Positions 43,402 to 52,085 of a stretch of 64,000 nt of DNA are shown here, piece after piece. This DNA comes from Brenneria goodwinii (GTDB taxonomy: Bacteria; Pseudomonadota; Gammaproteobacteria; Enterobacterales; Enterobacteriaceae), in assembly GCF_002291445.1 (NCBI RefSeq), contig NZ_CP014137.1, positions 2,046,001 through 2,110,000 of the forward strand, written 5' to 3'. Below the pieces are notes generated by a model, which searched no databases, had not been told where the DNA came from, and worked only from the letters and a program-made list of their open reading frames with translations. The first letter of the stretch is position 1; each line of letters opens with the position of its first letter. Made by a program: the position numbers and the translations under genes.

Positions 43402-44175
43402 ATGAGACTTCATATGAGCATATTAAATACCACCGCCGCCATCCTGAATTTAATGAGTCAGCTTAAACGGGGCATTACCGCCAGTGATGTGATTACGCAT
43501 TTACAGTTGCCTAAAAGCACGACGTCCCGAGTATTGAAACAACTCTGTGAAACCGGATTTCTGAGCAAAGATCCACATAGCGCAACCTATAGTCCGGCAT
43601 TAATGTTGCTGGAGGTCGCTTATCTGGCTCACCGCACCTCGTCGCTTACCGACGATATTGAGCAGGCGTTACGCACCTTATGTCACTCCACCGGCCATAC
43701 CGGCTACCTTTCCGTATTGGACGGACCGGATGTTCTGGTTTTGCGGGTCATTCCCGGTCGTCATGCATTACAGGTCATTACCTATCCGGGAACCCGTTCT
43801 CCTTCATGGGCGACATCCACCGGGCGCGCGTTGCTCTCTCGTTATAGCAGTCAGCAGTTGCTGAGTTATTTTGACGAAACGCTGACGCCGGAGAATAAAA
43901 ATCAGATTCCTTTCGCTCGTCTTCAGGAACAACTCCAAACGGTCAGGCAGCAGCGCTGGTCTTCCGCCATTAACGAAGCGGTCTCGGGCACCGCCTCGAT
44001 CAGTTGTTCGGTAAAAAATCCGCAAAGCGGTGAAACCATCGCGTTTTGTCTGACCTTTCCAGCCAGCATGGCGAATGAACAGGAGATAGAGAGTCTCGCC
44101 AGACGACTCACCAGCGCCGCCATGCCGATTGGCAAAAAATATGGCGACCCGTACTGGTTACAGAACCCTTTATAA
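43402..44175 (+). CDS. IclR-family transcriptional regulator
   Basis: 257 residues. The N-terminal winged helix-turn-helix (about 6-65) has GITASDVITHLQLPKSTTSR and VLKQLCETGFLSKD; the C-terminal IclR effector domain (about 80-250) has GYLSVLDGPDVLVLRVIPG, SWATSTGRALLS and SISCSVKNPQSGETIAFCLT. The start may also be the in-frame ATG at 43417; neither has a strong ribosome site. It is 42 bases upstream of the OPT transporter gene in the same direction and is the likely local regulator of the whole peptide operon. Confidence 0.9.
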   Translation: MRLHMSILNTTAAILNLMSQLKRGITASDVITHLQLPKSTTSRVLKQLCETGFLSKDPHSATYSPALMLLEVAYLAHRTSSLTDDIEQALRTLCHSTGHTGYLSVLDGPDVLVLRVIPGRHALQVITYPGTRSPSWATSTGRALLSRYSSQQLLSYFDETLTPENKNQIPFARLQEQLQTVRQQRWSSAINEAVSGTASISCSVKNPQSGETIAFCLTFPASMANEQEIESLARRLTSAAMPIGKKYGDPYWLQNPL

Positions 44176-44217
44176 AAAATTAAGCGCGTTATTTTTACAT
44201 TTTAGGAGTGAGATTAC

Positions 44218-45846
44218 ATGTCAGGTCATTCATCCCTCCACCAGGCGGAAAAACCGGGGAAAGAACGGCATCACAGCAGTTTTAATCCACTGACGTTGGT
44301 GTTTCTGGTCATATTGAGTCTGTTTGGCGCGGTCATCGGCATTCAACTGTTAACGACGCTGGGGGTTACGCCCAACACCTCGATTATCGGCGCATTGATC
44401 GCCATGATCATCGCCCGTATTCCACTGCAGTTGTTACGCCGTTTCCGCTCGATTCACATTCAGAATCTGGCGCAGACGGCTATTTCATCGGCGACGTTTG
44501 GCGCGGCCAACAGCCTGTTGCTGCCTATCAGCGTAATGTGGCTGTTTGGCAGACCGGATCTGGTGATTCCGGTATTTATCGGCGTCGCGCTGGCCATGCT
44601 GCTGGACGCCTACCTGCTTTACCGCATGTTCAATACTTCGGTATTCCCGGCTAGCGGCACCTGGCCGCCGGGAGTGGCGGCGGCGGAATCGATCAAGGCC
44701 GGCGATCAGGGCGGCAGTCAGGCAGCAATCCTTAGCGCCGGGCTGGTTATTGGCGCTATCGGTTCCTGGTTTAAATTACCGATGTCGGCGCTGGGTACGG
44801 CCTTTATCGGCAACATCTGGGCGCTTTCGATGTTTGGCGTCGGCCTGTTGCTGCGCGGCTATAGCCTGCCCCTTTTAGGCATTGATATTAATAAAAATTA
44901 TATTCCCCACGGTATGATGATTGGCGCGGGTATCGTGGCGCTGTTTCAGGTTATCGTGCTTATTCGCGGCCGGAAAGACCCCCAGGCCTCCTTAACGGCC
45001 GCATCGCTGAAAGCCGCTAATGATGACCGCCGGCACATTCTCAGCGCGATCCGCCTGGGAGCGATTGGCTATATTGCCCTGGCGATGCTGATTGCGGCGG
45101 GCACCGGTCTGTACAGTGAAATGTCGGTGGGCATGTTGCTGGCGTTCATTCTCTACGCCGCTTTTGCCGCTTTTATCCATGAGCTGATCGTCGGACTGGC
45201 GGCAATGCACTCCGGCTGGTTCCCGGCTTTCGCGGTTGCCTTGATCACCTTGATCATCGGTATGATGATCGGCTTCCCCTTGCTGGGATTAGCGGTGCTG
45301 TGTTCCTTCTCCGTCGCCACCGGCCCGGCCTTCGCCGACATGGGCTATGACCTGAAAGCCGGTTTTATCCTGCGGGATAACGGCGCCGATGCCGCTTTCG
45401 AATTGGAAGGCCGCCGCCAGCAGCTATATGCCGCGCTGATCGCTTTCGTTATCGCCATCCCGGTGGTCTATTTCTCCTATCAGAGTTACTTCCAGAATAA
45501 TTTGGTTCCTCCGGTCGCCAAAGTGTATGTCGCGACCATTCAGGCCGGCGTCTCCATGGATATCGCCAAATCACTGCTGATCTGGACGGTGCCGGGCGCA
45601 TTGATCCAATGGCTGGGGGGGTCAAAGCGCCAATTGGGCGTGCTGCTCGCCACCGGCCTGTTGATTGCCAACCCGCTGGCGGGATGGGCGGTGCTGCTGG
45701 GTATCACGCTGCGCTTGCTGATTATCAAAATTGGCGGAGAAAAAATGCGTAATCGGATGGAGGTTTTTGCTGCCGGTCTGATTGCCGGAGATGCGATCTT
45801 CAATTTCTTTAGCTCCATTTTTTCCAGCAAAATCAGTGGCAAATAA
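44218..45846 (+). CDS. OPT-family oligopeptide transporter
   Basis: 542-residue polytopic membrane protein with about 14 hydrophobic segments, of the oligopeptide transporter (OPT/YSL) superfamily. Characteristic segments are the early SFNPLTLVFLVILSLFGAVI, the substrate-path region SGTWPPGVAAAESIKAGDQG, LGIDINKNYIPHGMMIGAG and SVATGPAFADMGYDLKAG. OPT members take up small peptides or metal-chelate complexes by proton symport. Good AGGAG site before the ATG. The dipeptidase gene downstream points to a peptide rather than a siderophore as substrate. Confidence 0.88.
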   Translation: MSGHSSLHQAEKPGKERHHSSFNPLTLVFLVILSLFGAVIGIQLLTTLGVTPNTSIIGALIAMIIARIPLQLLRRFRSIHIQNLAQTAISSATFGAANSLLLPISVMWLFGRPDLVIPVFIGVALAMLLDAYLLYRMFNTSVFPASGTWPPGVAAAESIKAGDQGGSQAAILSAGLVIGAIGSWFKLPMSALGTAFIGNIWALSMFGVGLLLRGYSLPLLGIDINKNYIPHGMMIGAGIVALFQVIVLIRGRKDPQASLTAASLKAANDDRRHILSAIRLGAIGYIALAMLIAAGTGLYSEMSVGMLLAFILYAAFAAFIHELIVGLAAMHSGWFPAFAVALITLIIGMMIGFPLLGLAVLCSFSVATGPAFADMGYDLKAGFILRDNGADAAFELEGRRQQLYAALIAFVIAIPVVYFSYQSYFQNNLVPPVAKVYVATIQAGVSMDIAKSLLIWTVPGALIQWLGGSKRQLGVLLATGLLIANPLAGWAVLLGITLRLLIIKIGGEKMRNRMEVFAAGLIAGDAIFNFFSSIFSSKISGK

Positions 45847-45898
45847 CGGAAATATAACGACGTTATACCTGAATACACTTATTAGATGAGAGAATAAA

Positions 45899-46828
45899 AT
45901 GAGTTTTTTTCAAACCTTACAAGCATTCGAAGCCCTTGATAGCGCCGCGGCCAGCGGAAAAACCGTCGTTGAACTGCTGTCCGCCTATCCGGACGTTGAA
46001 GTCAGCGTGACGGAATTCAAGGGGGACAAAGGAAAAACGGATTTCGTCAAAATCATCGTTCCCGGCAATAATGGTAAACGCAAAGGCGGCCAGGCGCCGA
46101 CGATCGGCATCGTCGGTCGGCTAGGCGGCATCGGCGCGCGCCCGGAACGTATTGGTCTGGTTTCCGACGCTGACGGCGCCGTCACGGCGATTGCGGCGGC
46201 ATTAAAGCTGGCCCATATGCAAACCAAAGGCGACGCCTTGCCAGGCGATGTGATTATCACAACGCACATCTGCCCGGATGCGCCAACCCGCCCGCACGAA
46301 CCCGTAGACTTTATGGACTCGCCGGTCGATACCGAAGAGATGAACGCACAGGAAGTTATGCTTGAAATGGATGCGGTCTTGTCTATCGATACCACCAAAG
46401 GCAACCGTATCATCAACCATAAGGGCTTTGCTATTTCCCCAACGGTGAAACAGGGTTACATCCTGCGTATATCTGAAGATTTACTGCGCATTATGGAGAT
46501 GACCAGCGGCAAAGCGCCCGTCACCTTCCCTATCACCACACAGGATATTACCCCTTACGGCAACGGCGTGTTCCATCTCAACAGCATCCTGCAACCCTCT
46601 ATTGCGACCGATGCGCCGGTCGTCGGCGTGGCGATCACCACCGAAAGCGCGGTTCCAGGCTGCGGTACCGGCGCCAGCCATGAGGTCGATATCGCTGCGA
46701 CCGCAAAATTCGTGGTGGAAGTCGCCAAAGAATTTACCCGCAAAACCTGCCGGTTCTTCGATCAGGCGGAATACGACCACCTACTCGAACTTTACGGTTC
46801 ACTGGCTCATTTGCAAAAACGCCAATAA
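45899..46828 (+). CDS. DUF1177 protein of the peptide operon
   Basis: 309 residues, soluble, no signal peptide. The call to DUF1177 rests on the pattern GIVGRLGGIGARPERIGLVS, ITTHICPDAPTRPHEPVDFM and DAVLSIDTTKGNRIINHKGF. His, Cys, Asp and Glu residues cluster in the THICPDAP...HEP...D region and could bind a metal, but catalytic function is unknown. Families of this name commonly accompany OPT transporters. It is the third gene of the operon, 52 bases after the transporter, with GAGAGAAT before the ATG. Confidence 0.8.
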   Translation: MSFFQTLQAFEALDSAAASGKTVVELLSAYPDVEVSVTEFKGDKGKTDFVKIIVPGNNGKRKGGQAPTIGIVGRLGGIGARPERIGLVSDADGAVTAIAAALKLAHMQTKGDALPGDVIITTHICPDAPTRPHEPVDFMDSPVDTEEMNAQEVMLEMDAVLSIDTTKGNRIINHKGFAISPTVKQGYILRISEDLLRIMEMTSGKAPVTFPITTQDITPYGNGVFHLNSILQPSIATDAPVVGVAITTESAVPGCGTGASHEVDIAATAKFVVEVAKEFTRKTCRFFDQAEYDHLLELYGSLAHLQKRQ

Positions 46829-46833
46829 GGAAG

Positions 46834-47514
46834 ATGACGATGCCTCTGCTTGGTACATTGACGATTGGTCAGGCTCCGCGCGCCGATATTACGCCGATAC
46901 TGGAGTCGCATCTGCCGGCAGGAACGCCGTGCATTCATGCCGGCGTGCTGGACGGTTTAGATAAAGCGGCCATTGAGCGGCAGTTCGCGCCACAGCCGGA
47001 TGATGCGGTTTTGACCAGCCGTTTGCTGGACGGCAGCGCCGTTATTCTCGGTAAAACGGCCGTACATCAGGCGGTTCAACAGAAGCTGGACGATCTGGAG
47101 CAGCAAGGCTGCACGCTTATCATACTGCTGTGTACCGGTGAGTTTCATGATCTAGCCTGCCGACAGGCCTGGCTGATTGAGCCAGACAGACTGGTGCCCC
47201 CGGTTGCCGCCACGCTAATCGGCCAGCGCCAGGCCGGTATACTGGTGCCGCTGGTAAAACAGATAGCCAGCGAAGGGGAAAAATGGCGCGACATGCAACG
47301 TCCGCCACGCTATGCCGCCGTCTCTCCCTATGACGGCAGCCGGGATGAGCTGGTGCAGGCGGCGCGCTCATTAAAAAGTCAGCAGGCAGAGGTCATCATT
47401 ATGGACTGCATGGGCTATACCGAATGGCACCGGCAACAGGTCGCTGAAGCCACCGGCTTGCCAGTGTTACTGTCCAACGCGCTAATCGCCCGCCTGGTCG
47501 CCGGGCTAATTTAA
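46834..47514 (+). CDS. AroM-family protein with racemase-like Cys pair
   Basis: 226 residues of the AroM family, a group related to Asp/Glu/hydantoin racemases. The N-terminus LLGTLTIGQAPRADITPILE and C-terminus LPVLLSNALIARLVAGLI are typical. Cys100 (IILLCTGEF) and Cys192 (IIMDCMGYTEWHR) sit where the two catalytic cysteines of racemases lie, so isomerase activity is possible. The ATG at 46840 (MPLLGTL) has the better ribosome spacing to AAGGAAG than that at 46834. E. coli aroM is in the aroL operon; the gene here is a paralogue in another context, so the symbol is not transferred. Confidence 0.82.
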   Translation: MTMPLLGTLTIGQAPRADITPILESHLPAGTPCIHAGVLDGLDKAAIERQFAPQPDDAVLTSRLLDGSAVILGKTAVHQAVQQKLDDLEQQGCTLIILLCTGEFHDLACRQAWLIEPDRLVPPVAATLIGQRQAGILVPLVKQIASEGEKWRDMQRPPRYAAVSPYDGSRDELVQAARSLKSQQAEVIIMDCMGYTEWHRQQVAEATGLPVLLSNALIARLVAGLI

Positions 47515-47530
47515 CAATAGGAAATAGCTG

Positions 47531-48223
47531 ATGAATCTATTATTGCTCAGTAATGGGACATTACCGGGAAAAGGTTATCTGGAACATGCGCTGGACCCTA
47601 TTCAGAACATCACGAAAAACCGAAAAAATGCGCTGTTTATTCCTTTTGCCGGTGTGACAATAAGCTGGGATGACTATACGAAAAAAGTACAACAGGCATT
47701 ATCCACGCTCGATGTCGCCATTACCCCGGTTCACACAACAGAAGATCCGCAACAGGCGGTACGCGATGCCGATATCATCATCGTCGGGGGCGGTAACACC
47801 TTCAATCTGCTGAAGTGTTGCCGGGAGCGGAAGCTGCTGACGGCGATCCGCCAACGCGTTCAGCAAGGCGCCGCATATATTGGTTGGAGCGCTGGCGCCA
47901 ATCTTGCCTGCCCTACGATTTGCACCACCAACGATATGCCCATCATCGACCCGCAAGGATTTGATGCGCTGAATCTGATCGACTTCCAGATCAACCCGCA
48001 TTACACCAACAAACTTCCCGATGGACATCAGGGGGAAACCCGCAACCAGCGGTTAGCCGAACTGTTGATGGCGCAACCCGAGATCGCGATCGTCGGGCTG
48101 CCGGAAGGCGACTGGCTGGTGGTTGACGATAAAAAAATCCGCCTCGAAGGCCCCTACTCCGCAGCCTTGTTTAAGGCGCAACAGCCGCCGCAAACGCTGG
48201 ATTGCGGGGAATTGCGGCTATAA
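47531..48223 (+). CDS. pepE: Alpha-aspartyl dipeptidase (peptidase E, family S51)
   Basis: Serine dipeptidase that cleaves Asp-X dipeptides. It has 230 residues (Salmonella PepE 229). The nucleophile elbow GWSAGAN gives Ser120; Asp135 (TTNDMPIID) and His157 (FQINPHYTN) complete a triad at exactly the numbers published for Salmonella PepE. Cytoplasmic, no signal. AGGA lies 8 bases before the ATG. Its place after a peptide transporter gene supports hydrolysis of the imported peptide. A second pepE copy elsewhere in the genome cannot be excluded, so the symbol is by family. Confidence 0.92.
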   Translation: MNLLLLSNGTLPGKGYLEHALDPIQNITKNRKNALFIPFAGVTISWDDYTKKVQQALSTLDVAITPVHTTEDPQQAVRDADIIIVGGGNTFNLLKCCRERKLLTAIRQRVQQGAAYIGWSAGANLACPTICTTNDMPIIDPQGFDALNLIDFQINPHYTNKLPDGHQGETRNQRLAELLMAQPEIAIVGLPEGDWLVVDDKKIRLEGPYSAALFKAQQPPQTLDCGELRL

Positions 48224-48256
48224 AGCTCGCTACTCTTTATAATATGAGAGGACATC

Positions 48257-48898
48257 ATGACGCTTGGAATTATTCGTGTACTCACCACGCAGGATCGCTC
48301 CCTGCTCGATGAGCACGGCCGCCTGTTACAACAGGAATACGGTTTGCAATCCATCAGTCGCTGTATTCCCGATCAGCATAACGGCATTTTTGACCGCAAC
48401 AGCGAGGCCATCGCCGTCCCTAAAATCATCGCGCTCGGCCAGTCTTATCAACAAGAAGGATGCCAGGCCATCTTTCTCAGCTGTGCCGCCGATCCCGGTC
48501 TGGAGCAACTTCGCCAGGCCGTCTCCATACCGGTAATTAGCGCGGGCAGCGCCTGCGCCCGCATCGCGGCCAACCTTAGGCTGCCCGTTGCGGTTATTGG
48601 TATCGGCAGTCAAGCGCCTGCGCCGTTTCGCCGCTTATTGGGGGAAGATGTCCCCTATGCCCGTCCGGATGGCGTAACGCAAACCACGGACTTGCTCACC
48701 CGGCAAGGGAAAGAGAGCGCGTTCGCCTGTGCGCAAAAACTCCATCGCGATGGCGCGAAAGTCATCGCGTTTTCCTGCACCGGCCTGTCGACTATCGCTT
48801 TAGCGCCGCGGATCAGGGAAGAAATAGGATGTGTCGCCATTGATGCCGTTAGCGCCGCAGGCATGTTTGCAATCGAGTGGTTGGGTGAGCCGGCGTAA
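48257..48898 (+). CDS. Asp/Glu/hydantoin racemase-family protein
   Basis: 213 residues with the two-domain racemase fold. The cysteine pair is Cys76 (IFLSCAADPG) and Cys174 (IAFSCTGLSTIA), as needed for two-base proton transfer. VPVISAGSA-like IPVISAGSACARIA and VAVIGIGS follow the hydantoin-racemase pattern. GAGAGGA precedes the ATG. It is the last gene of the operon and is convergent with ihfB. The substrate could be aspartate, another D-amino acid or a hydantoin; sequence does not decide. Confidence 0.85.
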   Translation: MTLGIIRVLTTQDRSLLDEHGRLLQQEYGLQSISRCIPDQHNGIFDRNSEAIAVPKIIALGQSYQQEGCQAIFLSCAADPGLEQLRQAVSIPVISAGSACARIAANLRLPVAVIGIGSQAPAPFRRLLGEDVPYARPDGVTQTTDLLTRQGKESAFACAQKLHRDGAKVIAFSCTGLSTIALAPRIREEIGCVAIDAVSAAGMFAIEWLGEPA

Positions 48899-48960
48899 TA
48901 TCGAGACAGAGCGCGATTGTCAGCGTTGCTGACGGCGGGCCAAGGTAGGGTTGCCCGCAT

Positions 48961-48987
48961 AAAAAATGGCACCTTTCAGGTGCCATT
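48961..48987 (-). terminator. Terminator between the peptide operon and ihfB
   Basis: Stem AATGGCACCT (48965-48974) with AGGTGCCATT (48978-48987), TTC loop. The minus strand continues TTTTATGC, so it fits best as the ihfB terminator, and lies 62 bases past the racemase stop. Confidence 0.85.
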
Positions 48988-49045
48988 CTACAAATCATCT
49001 TGCAAGCAAAACTACAGTAATTATCAACTGATGATTAAGGTTGAA

Positions 49046-49330
49046 TTAACCGTAGATATTGGCGCGGTCGCGCAGTTCCTTACCCGGTTTGAAGTGAGGG
49101 ACATACTTGCCTTCCAGCTCAACTTTCTCACCCGTTTTCGGATTACGACCAACGCGTGGTGCACGGTAGTGAAGTGAAAAACTGCCGAACCCACGGATCT
49201 CAATGCGATCACCTTCGGCCAATGTTGTGGCCATCTGCTCAAGCATCTCTTTCACTGCATCCTCAACCACTTTGGCCGGGATATGAGATTGCTGTCCAGC
49301 AAGTCTTTCAATAAGTTCAGACTTGGTCAT
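49046..49330 (-). CDS. ihfB: Integration host factor beta subunit
   Basis: DNA-bending nucleoid protein; heterodimer with IhfA. 94 residues, the E. coli length, starting MTKSELIERLAGQQSHIPAK at 49330; upstream in-frame codons lack support. The DNA-intercalating arm has GFGSFSLHYRAPRVGRNPKTG and the tail VPHFKPGKELRDRANIYG. It is 92 bases downstream of rpsA, as in E. coli. Confidence 0.98.
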   Translation of the reverse strand: MTKSELIERLAGQQSHIPAKVVEDAVKEMLEQMATTLAEGDRIEIRGFGSFSLHYRAPRVGRNPKTGEKVELEGKYVPHFKPGKELRDRANIYG

Positions 49331-49422
49331 GGTTCCTCCAAGTGCATGGATTAGGGTAAATAACCACAATAACTTACTACCGTTTCAAGAGTGAGCAACT
49401 CGCGTTGCCCACTCCACCGTTA

Positions 49423-51093
49423 TTACTCGCCTTTTGCTGCTTTGAAAGCTTCAGCCATGGCGTTAGAGAAGTTACCATCTTCCTGTTTGTTAACAGAAGC
49501 GATAGCGTCTTTCTCGTCTGCTTCGTCCTTAGCACGAACGGACAGGCTGACAACGCGGTTCTTGCGATCAACACCGGTGTATTTTGCTTCAACGCTGTCG
49601 CCAACGTTCAATACCAGCGTTGCATCTTCAATGCGGTCGCGAGAAGCTTCAGAAGCACGCAGATAGCCTTCAACGCCGTCTGCTAATTCAACTGTAGCAC
49701 CTTTGGCGTCAACAGCAGTAACTTTACCAGTAACAATAGCACCTTTCTTGTTCAGAGACAGGTAGTTATTGAACGGGTCTTCAGCCAGTTGCTTCACGCC
49801 CAGAGAGATACGTTCACGTTCTGCATCTACCTGCAATACAACAGCGGCGATTTCATCACCTTTCTTGTATTCGCGAACGGCTTCTTCGCCGGCAACGTTC
49901 CAGGAGATATCAGACAAGTGAACCAGGCCGTCGATGCCGCCGTCCAGGCCGATGAAGATACCGAAGTCAGTGATGGACTTGATCTTACCTTCAACGCGAT
50001 CGCCTTTGTTGTGGGTTTCAGCAAATTGCTGCCACGGATTGGCTTTACATTGTTTCAGACCCAGAGAGATACGACGACGTTCTTCGTCGATATCCAGAAC
50101 CATAACTTCCACTACATCGCCAACGTTAACAACTTTGGACGGATGGATGTTTTTGTTGGTCCAATCCATTTCTGAAACGTGCACCAGACCTTCAACGCCT
50201 TCTTCGATTTCAACGAAGCAGCCGTAATCAGTCAGATTGGTTACACGACCAGTCAGACGAGTGCTTTCCGGGTAACGCTTAGCGATAGCAACCCATGGAT
50301 CTTCGCCCAGCTGTTTCAGGCCCAGGGAAACACGAGTACGCTCGCGGTCGAATTTCAGCACTTTAACAGTGATTTCATCGCCCACATTGACGATTTCGCT
50401 CGGATGTTTAACACGTTTCCAAGCCATATCAGTGATATGCAGCAGGCCGTCAACGCCACCCAGATCAACAAACGCACCGTAGTCGGTAAGGTTCTTAACG
50501 ATACCTTTGACTTCCATGCCTTCCTGCAGGTTTTCCAGCAGTTGATCGCGTTCAGCGCTGTTTTCAGATTCGATAACCGCACGGCGGGAAACCACAACGT
50601 TGTTGCGTTTCTGATCCAGCTTGATAACTTTGAACTCAAGCTCTTTGCCTTCCAGATGCAGCGTGTCACGAACCGGGCGAACGTCAACCAGAGAACCTGG
50701 CAGGAACGCACGAATGCCGTTCAGCTCAACGGTGAAACCGCCTTTAACTTTACCGTTGATAACACCGGTAACAGTCGCAGCTTCTTCGTAAGCTTTTTCC
50801 AGCATCAACCATGCTTCATGGCGTTTAGCTTTTTCACGAGACAGCAGCGTTTCACCGAAGCCATCTTCGACAGCGTCCAGAGCTACGTCTACTTCATCAC
50901 CAACCTGGATTTCCAGTTCGCCCTGGGCATTTTTGAATTGCTCTACCGGAATAGCTGATTCAGATTTCAAACCGGCGTCAACCAGTACAACATCTTTATC
51001 AATAGCAACAACAACACCACGAACGATGGAACCAGGACGGGTTTCGATTTCTTTCAGGGATTCTTCAAAGAGTTGAGCAAAAGATTCTGTCAT
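49423..51093 (-). CDS. rpsA: 30S ribosomal protein S1
   Basis: Largest ribosomal protein; brings mRNA to the 30S subunit and regulates its own synthesis. From 51093 (MTESFAQLFEESLKEIETRP) it has 556 residues (E. coli 557). Six S1 domains follow each other; recognisable ones begin GSIVRGVVVAIDKDVVLVDAG, EVKGIVKNLTDYGAFVDLGG, TGRVTNLTDYGCFVEIEEGV and EGKIKSITDFGIFIGLDGGI. Codon use is strongly biased toward highly expressed genes, unlike its neighbours. Confidence 0.98.
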   Translation of the reverse strand: MTESFAQLFEESLKEIETRPGSIVRGVVVAIDKDVVLVDAGLKSESAIPVEQFKNAQGELEIQVGDEVDVALDAVEDGFGETLLSREKAKRHEAWLMLEKAYEEAATVTGVINGKVKGGFTVELNGIRAFLPGSLVDVRPVRDTLHLEGKELEFKVIKLDQKRNNVVVSRRAVIESENSAERDQLLENLQEGMEVKGIVKNLTDYGAFVDLGGVDGLLHITDMAWKRVKHPSEIVNVGDEITVKVLKFDRERTRVSLGLKQLGEDPWVAIAKRYPESTRLTGRVTNLTDYGCFVEIEEGVEGLVHVSEMDWTNKNIHPSKVVNVGDVVEVMVLDIDEERRRISLGLKQCKANPWQQFAETHNKGDRVEGKIKSITDFGIFIGLDGGIDGLVHLSDISWNVAGEEAVREYKKGDEIAAVVLQVDAERERISLGVKQLAEDPFNNYLSLNKKGAIVTGKVTAVDAKGATVELADGVEGYLRASEASRDRIEDATLVLNVGDSVEAKYTGVDRKNRVVSLSVRAKDEADEKDAIASVNKQEDGNFSNAMAEAFKAAKGE

Positions 51094-51213
51094 GTTGATA
51101 ATCTTAGGAGTCTTCAATTTAACGTCCATCTGGCGTCCTGCTCGATGGGGTTGTTTAACATGCCTCGCTGTTCATCCTTACAGCAAGGTAAAAATTCATT
51201 GGTTTATATGTGC

Positions 51214-51891
51214 TTACACAAGCACTTCGCGGGAATACGCCAGCGCTCGCGCAATCACTTCGTCGATTGTCATTTCTGTCGAGTCCAGCACCAGCGCATC
51301 GGCTGCCGGCACCAAAGGCGCGACGGGGCGATTGCGATCGCGGTCATCACGCTCTCTTATCTCAGATAAAAGACGTTCAAAGTTAACACTAAAGCCCTTC
51401 TCTTGCAACTGCAGCATGCGTCTCTGCGCGCGTTCCTCCGCGCTCGCATCCAGGAAAATCTTTACCGGCGCATCGGGAAATACCACCGTTCCCATATCAC
51501 GCCCGTCGGCAATCAGCCCCGGCGCTTCGCGAAATGCGCGCTGCCGCCGTAATAATGCTTCGCGAACGCGGGGAAAAGCCGCCGCCTGCGAAGCCGTCAT
51601 GCCTACGTCTTCGGTGCGGATCTCGTTACTGACGTCCTCACCTTCTAAAATCACCTTTAACTGTCTGTCATCAGAAATAAAACGTACATCCAGGTGGGAG
51701 GCCAGAGGAACCAGCGCTTCTTCTGAAAGAATATCCACCTGATGGTGTAAAGCCGCCAGCGCCAGAACACGATAAATCGCCCCGGAATCCAGCAGATTCC
51801 ACCCTAATGCCTCCGCCAACGCCTTACATAACGTACCTTTACCCGCGCCACTCGGTCCGTCAACCGTTATTACCGGTGCAGTCACCGTCAT
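51214..51891 (-). CDS. cmk: Cytidylate kinase
   Basis: Phosphorylates CMP and dCMP. 225 residues (E. coli 227). P-loop ITVDGPSGAGKGTLCKALAE at residues 8-27, ALDSGAIYRVLALAALHHQ, LIADGRDMGTVVFPDAPVKI, and the LID region SAEERAQRR. GGAGAGAGAA precedes the ATG. It lies upstream of rpsA (120-base leader). In E. coli ycaL is between aroA and cmk; no such gene is present in the 194 bases here. Confidence 0.97.
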   Translation of the reverse strand: MTVTAPVITVDGPSGAGKGTLCKALAEALGWNLLDSGAIYRVLALAALHHQVDILSEEALVPLASHLDVRFISDDRQLKVILEGEDVSNEIRTEDVGMTASQAAAFPRVREALLRRQRAFREAPGLIADGRDMGTVVFPDAPVKIFLDASAEERAQRRMLQLQEKGFSVNFERLLSEIRERDDRDRNRPVAPLVPAADALVLDSTEMTIDEVIARALAYSREVLV

Positions 51892-52085
51892 TTCTCTCTC
51901 CTATACATAAGGAATTCCGCTAATGTCATTCGCGACATTACGATGCTTCATTATACGCATCAACGGCGGGAAACGTTATATTAATGCCGGACTGAAAAGG
52001 AAAAATTAAGAAAATGCCTGATGGTAGAGAACTGATTTTGAGCGCTGAAGGCACGGTTCACACCGTGCCTTGCATGACGAAATGA

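Noticed and set aside
43384..43410. GGAACC in front of the IclR gene as a second hrp box
   Set aside because: No CCAC element 15-16 bases downstream; the bases are part of the palindrome GGAACC-A-GGTTCC.
50179..50958. 259-codon plus-strand frame inside rpsA
   Set aside because: Same effect of biased codon use in a highly expressed gene; antisense to S1 domains.
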